In this document: one piece after another, positions 10,021-17,794 of the stretch
Position numbering within the stretch: position 1 is the stretch's first letter
Layout: each line of letters starts with the position of its first letter
NCBI GenBank assembly: GCA_039192515.1
Contig: JBCCXA010000028.1
Coordinates: forward strand, 1 to 44,562
Length of the DNA stretch: 44,562 nucleotides
Source: Verrucomicrobiota bacterium
GTDB lineage: Bacteria; Verrucomicrobiota; Verrucomicrobiia; Methylacidiphilales; JBCCWR01
Reading direction: 5' to 3'
Program-made: the position numbers and the translations under genes
The notes under the pieces: model-generated
Databases searched by the model: none
Seen by the model: only the letters and a program-made list of their open reading frames with translations
What the model was told of the DNA's origin: nothing

Positions 10021-12058
10021 GCGATTCATCAGCATAATCTACTCACCTCAATCTTCTTTAATTCAAAAAATTAGAGGCTATCTCTATTCATCTAGCGAAG
10101 TCATTGATGTTCCCCATATCAACTCGCTATTTCTTTTACTGAAGCAACATTCACCAGCTATCTTATTTGTTGATATGACAGCCTCTCAGAGCGAGAAGCT
10201 CCTGGAACATATCAACAACACCCAACCGCAGGTTCTCATTATAGCTATTGGAGATGAAAGAAGTGATCCTATTTTAATGGCACAAACAAAGGATATTTTT
10301 ACGACTATAAACCCAAATTTTTCAAAAAATCAGATTCAATCTACTTTTCAAATGGCTTCGCGCCATCTTGATGTCATCAAAGAATGTGAAACCTTGCGCG
10401 AAGAGCTCCAAAAAAGGCGTGAACCTCAAGAGAAAGTCATTCCCAATGAATTACTAGATCGTCAGGCATCTATCCACGAAGTGCTCCAGTCTTTTGCGCA
10501 ATTTGATAATATTGATAATCTACTGAATCAATCCCTGCAATGGCTTCGCCATGAAAAGTATTTAGGCTCCGTTGGTATTTTTCTTAAAAACTCAGAGCAG
10601 AAATACTACTTGAAAAGGGCTTTGAAAGCCCCTCAAATTGTAAACGATATCACTTTTGATTCTAGCGACTTGTTAACAACATGGTTGCATTATAATCCTA
10701 CGGCATTAACCATCACTAATGTTGAAGAAATAGGTGACCAGAATACGAAAAAACATCTTAAAAAATCGCTTCAAGCACTCTTCGCTGAGGTGGTCCTTCC
10801 CTTGCATGATGGGGAGCATTTGTTGGGATGGATTTTTTTGGGTAAAAAAGCCACTGGCAAACCGCTTAATAACAAAGATATTATTGAAATATCTTTAATC
10901 GCGGATCAACTAGGCATCGTTATTGAGAAGTGCTACCTCCAACAGCAAATCGCCCAGCACAAACTTTACTTCGAAAATATCCTCAACACACTTTCAGCCT
11001 CCCTTATCCTCTTTGATCGGGATGCAGAAATTATCTGGTGGAATCATAGTGCAGCTGCTCTCATTGATACATTGCCTAAAGTGGTCAAACGGTGCCATGC
11101 AAACCACATCCATTCTGAACTTTCAGGCCTCATTACTCAGGCTTGCAGCTATCCATACGAAACTTCCACTTTGAAGTGGAAGAAACCTCAATCTAATGAT
11201 CAATTTCTTGTTGAATCCGTCCCCTGCTTTGGCGCAGGGAAAATGCAGAGCGGATTTTTACTGATTCACGACATGGCATCCGACACCCTTTTCAAGCAAA
11301 ATCATAAAAAACATGAACAAACGATCCTGGCCTCTGAGCTAGCTCAAAAATTATCTATCAGCATTCGATCTCCACTTGCTACAATCAAAACATTTATACA
11401 GCTCCTCCCTGAAAGATCTCATGACAAAGAATTTCAAGACATCTTTATCAGATTAGTCTCTGAAGAAGTCAAGCGGTTACAAAATCTTAGCGGTGAGATT
11501 CAAAAGATGGCACACGGTCAGGAGATACTCTCAGGCTATTTGAGAATGCAGGACATTCTTAGGGATTCGATTAGTCATGCGATCACTGAAAACAACCATA
11601 AAAGTATTAGCATTATGAGTTCATTTGATCCTGAGGATGTTTTTGTTGTTGGCGACCATCACTCTCTAGTAAGATGCTTTTCCCAAATGATTAGTGGCCT
11701 CATTAAGTTGAAATCTAACACTGAATCGGCATTAAAAATTAGCTTACTGCTTTCTAAAGAATCACTTGCATATCCCTGCTGTTTGGTTCGGCTAGAAAAC
11801 CTACAAGAATCCAATCATTCGGCAGGGTCCTTGAGAAATAACGGGCACAAATATGACACAAATCTCCATGAGTTCAGCGATATACCGCAGCCTAATGATA
11901 TTTGGCATATTACAGAGCTAAGTTTTATAAAAAAAGTGTTAGCAAACCATGCTGGAACCTTTAAGATTGGTTCTCAGGGTAAATTTAAATATATAACTAT
12001 TTCTTTACCTATAGCAAAAGAAGAGACATTAATAAGAGAAAGAAGCGAATTATCATGA
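10013..12058 (+). CDS. histidine-kinase-like protein lacking the phospho-acceptor His and ATP-binding boxes (pseudokinase)
   Basis: A 681-residue soluble protein. Residues 1-120 look like a degenerate receiver-type fold (AILFVDMTASQSE). A GAF-like domain (about 150-310) and a PAS-like domain (about 315-420) follow. The next segment, ISIRSPLATIKTFIQLLPER, aligns directly with [20 protein letters not shown] of the upstream kinase, but the His position is Ile449. The C-terminal part has no DxGxG or GxGxG box, and the N-box Asn appears lost (FSQMISGLIKL). It therefore looks like a duplicated and decayed kinase kept as a full-length open frame. Known pseudokinases of this kind modulate a partner kinase or act as dimer scaffolds. 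The overlap with both neighbours (8 and 4 bases) supports a working role here. That role is inferred only. Confidence 0.8.
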   Translation: MNRRFISIIYSPQSSLIQKIRGYLYSSSEVIDVPHINSLFLLLKQHSPAILFVDMTASQSEKLLEHINNTQPQVLIIAIGDERSDPILMAQTKDIFTTINPNFSKNQIQSTFQMASRHLDVIKECETLREELQKRREPQEKVIPNELLDRQASIHEVLQSFAQFDNIDNLLNQSLQWLRHEKYLGSVGIFLKNSEQKYYLKRALKAPQIVNDITFDSSDLLTTWLHYNPTALTITNVEEIGDQNTKKHLKKSLQALFAEVVLPLHDGEHLLGWIFLGKKATGKPLNNKDIIEISLIADQLGIVIEKCYLQQQIAQHKLYFENILNTLSASLILFDRDAEIIWWNHSAAALIDTLPKVVKRCHANHIHSELSGLITQACSYPYETSTLKWKKPQSNDQFLVESVPCFGAGKMQSGFLLIHDMASDTLFKQNHKKHEQTILASELAQKLSISIRSPLATIKTFIQLLPERSHDKEFQDIFIRLVSEEVKRLQNLSGEIQKMAHGQEILSGYLRMQDILRDSISHAITENNHKSISIMSSFDPEDVFVVGDHHSLVRCFSQMISGLIKLKSNTESALKISLLLSKESLAYPCCLVRLENLQESNHSAGSLRNNGHKYDTNLHEFSDIPQPNDIWHITELSFIKKVLANHAGTFKIGSQGKFKYITISLPIAKEETLIRERSELS

Positions 12059-13419
12059 AACATATCTTAGTTGTAGACGACGAAGAAGGAAGTAGAGAGT
12101 CACTCAAGGCAATTTTTTGGAATTCTTACCAAGTCATTACTACAGAATCTGCTGAAAAAGCTGTTAATTATCTTAAAGATAGAACTTTTGATCTAGTCAT
12201 TTTGGACATCTTACTGCCCGAGAAGGATGGTATGCAATTTCTAAAGGAGGTGAGGAGCCTCTATCCAGATGTACCTGTGATCATGGTCAGTGCTGTTACC
12301 TCCACCAAGACCATGGCTGAAGCTATCAGGCTTGGAGCAGTCGATTTTATCAGTAAACCCTTTGAAGTTCACGATGTGAGAACTATAGCAGAACGAGCAA
12401 TTGCATACTCTGGCATGATGCGACAAATCGAAGTAACTCGTAGAGAAAAATCCTTAGATTACTCTAAAAATTCACTCATTGGTGAAACTATTGCCATTCG
12501 CCAAGTGCGAGATAAAGCCGCTCAACTAGCTTCAAAGCAAGCACCTATTCTCATACTCGGAGAAAGTGGAACCGGAAAAAAATTATTTGTCCGGCATGTT
12601 CACTCTACAAGCCAGAGAAGCTCTCACCCACTTATTATCCTACCCTGTTCTTCGCTTCCTGAAAGCATGATCGAAGAGGAAATATTTGGCAGACATAGCC
12701 ATAGTGCAAATACATTTGAACTTGAAACGCTTGGTAGACTTGACCTTGCAAAATCAAGCACCTTGCTGATTCAAGACGTTCATGTCTTATCAGAAACTCT
12801 TCAACAAAAACTAATAGATGTTACATTGAACGGCTCATTCAGAAGAGTTGGAGGTATCCAAGAAATTCAAACGACCGCATCTCTTGCATTCACAAGCGCC
12901 TCCACGGATCTGGATACATTTTTTAATCGTCAAATCTCGGAAATGTATCCCAATAGTATTGTCCTGATCCCGTCTCTAAGAGATCGAAAAGAGGACTTAG
13001 CTCTACTATCTTACTTTTTCTTGAACTCCTTCAAGCAAACACACTCCGTTGCTATGTCGGATATAGAAATCGGTGCTACAGAATTAATTAGAAAATATAA
13101 CTGGCCCGGAAACGTCAAAGAATTAAAAGATACTATTGAGCATATCGCCTCGATCTACCCAGATCAGGATTGCTTGAAAATTGAGCATCTCCCCTGTGAG
13201 ATCAAGAACAGAATTCCTTTATCTATAACGCCAAGTAAAGCACCCAATGAGCTAAGAAGCCTAAAGCATGCGGTTAATGAATTGCAGCGAGATCTGATTA
13301 TCAAGGCTCTCCATAAAGCTAACGGAAAACAAGTCGGTGCTGCAAAAATACTAAGAACCACTCCACGTATACTCAAAACCCGAATGAAACAACTGAATAT
13401 TCAGACCATCATTAAGTGA
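12055..13419 (+). CDS. NtrC-family response regulator without GAFTGA and with altered Walker B
   Basis: A 454-residue regulator. The receiver (1-120) is intact: Asp8-Asp9, phospho-acceptor Asp51 in LVILDILLP, Ser79 and Lys101. An AAA+ domain follows (about 138-370) with Walker A GESGTGKK (169-176), arginine-finger region LRDRKED (308-314) and the sensor-II segment NWPGNVKEL. The sigma-54-contacting GAFTGA loop is replaced by unrelated residues around 214-220 (FGRHSHSANTFE), and the Walker B Asp-Glu reads Gln-Asp (LLIQDV). A Fis-type helix-turn-helix closes the protein (about 410-450, GKQVGAAKILRTTPRILKTRM). Regulators lacking GAFTGA, such as TyrR and Rhodobacter capsulatus NtrC, act with the housekeeping sigma factor. 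The same is likely here. It overlaps the pseudokinase gene by ATGA and ends the block. Confidence 0.87.
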   Translation: MKHILVVDDEEGSRESLKAIFWNSYQVITTESAEKAVNYLKDRTFDLVILDILLPEKDGMQFLKEVRSLYPDVPVIMVSAVTSTKTMAEAIRLGAVDFISKPFEVHDVRTIAERAIAYSGMMRQIEVTRREKSLDYSKNSLIGETIAIRQVRDKAAQLASKQAPILILGESGTGKKLFVRHVHSTSQRSSHPLIILPCSSLPESMIEEEIFGRHSHSANTFELETLGRLDLAKSSTLLIQDVHVLSETLQQKLIDVTLNGSFRRVGGIQEIQTTASLAFTSASTDLDTFFNRQISEMYPNSIVLIPSLRDRKEDLALLSYFFLNSFKQTHSVAMSDIEIGATELIRKYNWPGNVKELKDTIEHIASIYPDQDCLKIEHLPCEIKNRIPLSITPSKAPNELRSLKHAVNELQRDLIIKALHKANGKQVGAAKILRTTPRILKTRMKQLNIQTIIK

Positions 13420-13494
13420 TGATACCTACACCTTTAAACCCTGGTGATGTCATAGAGGTGGAATGAGATACCGGTAGCTTAGAGAATAATACAG

Positions 13495-16365
13495 TTAATC
13501 CATGATCTTAGTACGAATGAATAAGGAGCCTGGTCCATTTTCGATCAGGTTCTCCACATTCTCATAGACACCATCAACGACCTTCACATTGCCAATACTC
13601 GGATTAATATCTGTCCAACTACCAGGTTCAAGATTGGGGGAAGTCTGGATTTGATAGATGAACCCAGCATCATCTATAAGCTTTCTATGGGAAAAAAGGA
13701 TATAGTCTTCCGAAATTTCGACTCCAACAGGAACTGCCTTTACCGATCTGTCCATGGGCGCACCCCCCAAAGCATATTCAACAAGATTAGATAGCCCATC
13801 CCCATCAAAATCCCCGTTCTTATCCCCAATATCTACACCCAATCCAGATGCCCAATAGTCCATTTCATCCCATAACCACTTAGAGGCCATAACCTTTTGC
13901 TCAGCAGCAAACTCCACCGCATTCATCGCACCCTCAAAGAGCTTAACCTCACCGATAATTCCGTGAGCATGACGTCCACTCTTACTAGTGGTTCCCAAAC
14001 GAACTGCCCGATTTACAGTAAAGTCTGCTGCGGCTACAAGCCCCTCGACAGTGCTATTGCTAAGTGAATCCCACAACTCTAATCGTCCACTTCCTGCATT
14101 GTAATTTACCGCAATAATTGCTGAATCTCCTACCGTTAGACTCTTTAATTGAGTGAGTTCCTGACTACCCAAGATAACTTTCGGGGTTCCATTGGAACTG
14201 AGCTTAATACAAAAACCTCCCGACACCGAACTATTTCCCACCAGATCCTGAGGACTGGTGTTACCAGTCCGCTTGTAGGCTATGAAGAGTGCAAAACCCG
14301 TTGCTCCTGCCGACTGATCCAGCCAACTGTCACCCCCATTTGCAAATAGATCAAAGGCGTTTTGCTCATCGCCAAAATCCAACCCCTTGAGTCCAGAGGG
14401 AAATGACTGCGCCGACGGATAGACCACACTCCCAGCATAAGGCACTGCGTGATTATTCAACCCAGAGGTATCTAACCATCGATTCACTGGTGAACCTTCC
14501 ACATTGAGGGCTTTGGTGGCATCCAAATGGAGTAAGAGCACCGGTGAGATACTTCCACCACCGGCATTTGCTATCCACTTGGAAACAAATTGATCCTGCT
14601 CCAACTCAAACTCAAGCGCATTTAGCTTTCGACTAAAAATTTTCACCTCACCAACAAGACCGTTTAGATATCTTGTGTTGTTGGTAGACATACCCAAAAG
14701 CACCGGAGCGTTTTCCGAGAAATCCTTTGCACCTACCATCGTGCTACTCGTTGAGCCACTTAGTGAGTCCCAAAGCTCGAAGAGCCCACTATCCTGATCA
14801 TAATTTACGCCTATCACGATGCTATCTCCTACTGCCACAGACCCGCCTTGACTCAATGTCTTTCCATTCAGAGAAGATTGTAGGGTTCCATTGAACATAC
14901 GCATTAAAAAACCCGAGCCTGTCTTGGAGTTATTACCCAATAGGTCTTCTCGGGTTTTACCAGTGTCCTCCACCCGTTTGTAGGCCAACAATACAGCAAA
15001 CCCCTGGGCCTTTGGAACAGACTGATCCAACCAAGCATCAGAATCAGTTGCCCCAAATAACTCCAGGGCACTGGCTTCCACACCAAAATCCAGACTACTG
15101 GAACCAGAAGCAAATAGATCGGCGCTAGGATACGTAATCGAATTGTGATACACGTTGGCGTGCTTTTTATTCCGAGACTGATCCTTCCAACGAGTCACGG
15201 GATTACCCACTATAGACCCCTGGATCGTTGCATCCAAATGGATGATCAACCCTCCTTCTAAGTCATCAGAAGGCACAACATCTATCGCAAAAATCCGCAC
15301 ATCAGAATCTCCATCGGCATCGCTGACTCGAATGGCAATACCATACTCACCCTCACCACCAGTGACTCTTCCACTAATCTGACCCGTATTTTGATTTAAT
15401 GCCAACCCCGCTGGCAGTTCACCCGCCTCCAACGACCAAGTTAAGGGACCATCTCCACCTGTCACCGCTATGCTTTGTAAGTAGCTAGCTTGGCTTGAAA
15501 CACCTCTTAACTCGGTTGTGGTAATGATAGGAACTGGACTTTTCGACTTAAAATCGTAGATACGTAGGGGGGCAATTTCATTTTCAAACATCGTCCAGCC
15601 ATTGTTATAAAACTTTTCAAAATCGGGTAATACATGTGCGATATCTGGCCGATACTTTTCTCTTACGGGTGTCCATGATTTTTTATTACCTAATTTCGAC
15701 GACCATTGAAGGAACCAAGCGACCTCGGAGGCCACCGGGTTTGCCTCAAGCCGCAAAGCGTGACTGCAATACCAGTTAGCCTGAGTCCCGGATGCCATAC
15801 CATCCTTGACACCGATTTCGGAGAGCACGGCAATTTTATTGTGCTCCCTTGCCATACCGACAATCAACTCGCTGGCAGGCTCGATCGACTTGGAAAAATC
15901 TGTCGAGTTATACCAATCAATTCCATAACCATCCACCCAGTCGTGTCCTGGAAATTGTTCCATATATTCAACCATGGTATCGGCCTTATTCGGAGAGATG
16001 ATATAGATGAGATTGCGCACTCCTTTGGTGTCCAGAAGGTAACTCACCATCTCATACCACAACTGGTTATACTGCTCTGCACTGGCCGCGTTCCCTGACC
16101 ACCAGAAGGTATTATGGTATTGCTCATACAAAGGGCGAAAAAAGATGGGTATCAATTTACCCTTATCGTCTTTCATGGCATTGAAAAAGTCTGCTGCATC
16201 ATCAAGATATCTGTAAAAATTAGCACGTGCATCTATGCCATTTACGATATTACCTTCAAGAATATGCTGAACTGTTTTCCTGTCCCCACGGTCATTGTAT
16301 TTTCCTTCAGTAGCTGGGTTGGACATATGCCAGCTTATAGTGATCACTCCTCCCCGAGCATGCAC
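13495..16365 (-). CDS. GH26 beta-mannanase-like protein with Ig-like and LamG-like domains, main part of a frameshifted gene
   Basis: A 956-residue open frame holding most of a secreted glycosidase. The first 270 residues are glycoside hydrolase family 26: GGVITISWHMSNP (5-17), the acid/base region FRPLYEQYHNTFWW with Glu81, and the nucleophile region AVLSEIGVKD with Glu183. Family 26 mainly cleaves beta-mannans. A putative-Ig domain (about 285-365, GLALNQNTGQISG), two LamG-like modules (about 370-595 and 605-820) and a terminal DGDGLSNLVEYALGG segment with an Ig-like tail follow. The listed start is a GTG inside the catalytic domain and is not a true start. The frame continues upstream to about 16465, and the missing N-terminus lies in another frame (16344-16787). 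Either a broken gene, a sequencing error in a homopolymer, or slippage. Confidence 0.82.
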   Translation of the reverse strand: MHARGGVITISWHMSNPATEGKYNDRGDRKTVQHILEGNIVNGIDARANFYRYLDDAADFFNAMKDDKGKLIPIFFRPLYEQYHNTFWWSGNAASAEQYNQLWYEMVSYLLDTKGVRNLIYIISPNKADTMVEYMEQFPGHDWVDGYGIDWYNSTDFSKSIEPASELIVGMAREHNKIAVLSEIGVKDGMASGTQANWYCSHALRLEANPVASEVAWFLQWSSKLGNKKSWTPVREKYRPDIAHVLPDFEKFYNNGWTMFENEIAPLRIYDFKSKSPVPIITTTELRGVSSQASYLQSIAVTGGDGPLTWSLEAGELPAGLALNQNTGQISGRVTGGEGEYGIAIRVSDADGDSDVRIFAIDVVPSDDLEGGLIIHLDATIQGSIVGNPVTRWKDQSRNKKHANVYHNSITYPSADLFASGSSSLDFGVEASALELFGATDSDAWLDQSVPKAQGFAVLLAYKRVEDTGKTREDLLGNNSKTGSGFLMRMFNGTLQSSLNGKTLSQGGSVAVGDSIVIGVNYDQDSGLFELWDSLSGSTSSTMVGAKDFSENAPVLLGMSTNNTRYLNGLVGEVKIFSRKLNALEFELEQDQFVSKWIANAGGGSISPVLLLHLDATKALNVEGSPVNRWLDTSGLNNHAVPYAGSVVYPSAQSFPSGLKGLDFGDEQNAFDLFANGGDSWLDQSAGATGFALFIAYKRTGNTSPQDLVGNSSVSGGFCIKLSSNGTPKVILGSQELTQLKSLTVGDSAIIAVNYNAGSGRLELWDSLSNSTVEGLVAAADFTVNRAVRLGTTSKSGRHAHGIIGEVKLFEGAMNAVEFAAEQKVMASKWLWDEMDYWASGLGVDIGDKNGDFDGDGLSNLVEYALGGAPMDRSVKAVPVGVEISEDYILFSHRKLIDDAGFIYQIQTSPNLEPGSWTDINPSIGNVKVVDGVYENVENLIENGPGSLFIRTKIMD

Positions 16366-16787
16366 AGCTTTAATGATTTTGCCGTAAGTAGACTTCTCGT
16401 AAGCGGGGCTTGGTGCCCAACTTGAGTTAGGTGTAATTTTTTTTTGCTGTGCGTATGAGATAAAAAATCCAAGCCCACAACACCCGGATTATCGCCCACA
16501 ATCTCCTTGGTGTCTGAGTTGCTGTAGTTCTTATTATCAAATTTGTGATACCCACGGGTAAAGGGACGTTGCACTCCATAAAGCAGGTTTGTTTTTGCTA
16601 GCTGCTGCATATTGACGTAGAGGGCCTTGGTCTCCGGCGTGGCATGAAGATCAATTAAAAGTTTATCTGTGACTTGAATTTCAGATGCAGGAATGGGAGC
16701 TGCATCTGCATTGATCGAAATGAAAGCAAATGCAACAGTTAGTAGATATATAAAATGAGACATATTTTTTATCATAAGTGTCAACAT
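16344..16787 (-). CDS. N-terminal part of the GH26 gene (signal peptide and start of catalytic domain), other frame
   Basis: A 147-codon frame giving a signal peptide (SHFIYLLTVAFAFISINADA), then ALYVNMQQLAKTNLLYGVQRPFTRG and DTKEIVGDNPGVVGLDF, the usual opening of family 26 mannanases. After GLDF it runs into a meaningless tail (LSHTHSKKKLHLTQ). The frame used downstream reads ISYAQQKKITPNSSWAP, which continues the enzyme. One extra base in the T6 run of the coding strand (16462-16467) or the A9 run (16437-16445) joins both parts into one protein of about 1,100 residues. The likely start is the Met at about 16775 or the first ATG at 16787. A weak AAGGA lies upstream. Confidence 0.75.
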   Translation of the reverse strand: MLTLMIKNMSHFIYLLTVAFAFISINADAAPIPASEIQVTDKLLIDLHATPETKALYVNMQQLAKTNLLYGVQRPFTRGYHKFDNKNYSNSDTKEIVGDNPGVVGLDFLSHTHSKKKLHLTQVGHQAPLTRSLLTAKSLKLCMLGEE

Positions 16788-16890
16788 TCCTTAATCATTT
16801 TGATAAACTAACAAAGTTAAAGCATTGCACAATTCTATGATTCCCAATTTAAGTTTTAATACAATTTTTAATATTTAAGAATATATTTTA

Positions 16891-16910
16891 AATAGTATGT
16901 ATATACTATT
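16891..16910. promoter_or_regulatory. perfect 8-bp-arm dyad upstream of the GH26 gene (operator candidate)
   Basis: AATAGTAT and ATACTATT flank a GTAT spacer, forming a 20-base perfect inverted repeat about 105-125 bases before the mannanase start. Size and symmetry fit a dimeric repressor or activator site, but the AT-rich setting makes chance likely. No regulator is encoded beside it. Confidence 0.3.
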
Positions 16911-17159
16911 ATAATTTTGCCCTCTGAAATTATGGATTTAGAAGGACTTAAGATAAATAAGACGAAAATGTATATAAATTTAACTCAGATTATTTGAGCA
17001 AGAATTGAATAAAATACGCAAAACAATTGACTTAATAATGAAGAATTTTTTTCTTTTAACCTGTATAAGCATCTATTTGAACTCAAGAGATAGCGTATTG
17101 ACAGAGATACCATCAAGCTAGACCGACTCTCGATAAGCATACTAATCACAAAAGTTAAA

Positions 17160-17375
17160 TTTTTTGAATAGTTTTAGTCCGAATGAGACCAAAGATACTT
17201 AAAGATCCGTGGGAGATAATAGGACAAGAAACAAAAAGTCCGCCTGAGATATTACCTTTTTGAGACCCATGTTCCTACTCTATCTGGGTTGGTGCTCCGC
17301 CCACTTGATCGCTTCGCTTTCGCCCGCTAGCGAGAGCTATGCTCAGACGATGTAATTGACACATCTTCCTCAACT
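17160..17375 (-). repeat. dispersed intergenic repeat, copy 1 (homologous to 37231-37435)
   Basis: Read on the minus strand, this stretch matches 37231-37435 over roughly 200 bases. The best blocks are GGGCGGAGCACCAACCCAGAT (17282-17302, two mismatches to the other copy) and the identical 14-mer ACGGATCTTTAAGT (17197-17210). The distance between these blocks is the same in both copies to within a base. A small hairpin (GCTTCGCT...AGCGAGAGC, about 17310-17336) lies at one side. Both copies contain stop codons in all frames, so a protein is unlikely. Confidence 0.65.
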
Positions 17376-17794
17376 CTCCTTTCCTTGTCGCTCTACCTTT
17401 AGGTATCTGGTTCCAATTCTATGGCATCGTCCTGGTTTAAATAGCAAAAGAGAAATTCTGTGATCTGCAGCACTAGTTTGAAGAATCTGACACTAGCAGA
17501 AGCTTTCATCTGAAACTCCTGAAAAACAAGCCTACGTTTTGTCCACTTGTATTTCGAAGTGGTATTTTTAAGCGAGTAGGACAGGATAGCCTTGGGCAGT
17601 TGATTAGATATTTAATCCTCCTTTAGTGGCTTCCTTAGCATAGGTAGTGCTTTTAGAGGCGCAGAGTAGGCAGGTATAATCATGACACCTGGCAAAAAAA
17701 TTAGTTCTCGAGCGAAGTCATGGATACCAAGATCTCTTAAAATCACTATCCTTTACGATTGTTATTTACCACTCTTTGTTCATGATTGCTCAAA

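Larger units (their letters stand above)
16788..17794. other. 1-kb gene-poor gap with promoter region, repeat copy and decayed coding traces
   Basis: The first 200 bases are very AT-rich and should hold the promoter of the minus-strand mannanase gene. The middle holds a dispersed-repeat copy (17160-17375). On the minus strand 17399-17611 is an open frame without an early ATG. It contains an AGGAG six bases before an ATG at 17507-17509, giving a possible 36-residue peptide (MKASASVRFFKLVLQITEF...). I cannot say whether it is real or the remnant of a larger gene. No complete gene, RNA gene or insertion sequence was recognised. Confidence 0.45.

Noticed and set aside
7546..13419. Similarity of layout to the PrsK-PrsR two-component system of PEP-CTERM/exosortase loci
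   Set aside because: No PEP-CTERM motif, exosortase or EPS genes in the window, and the regulator lacks GAFTGA; only the 7TM kinase architecture is shared.
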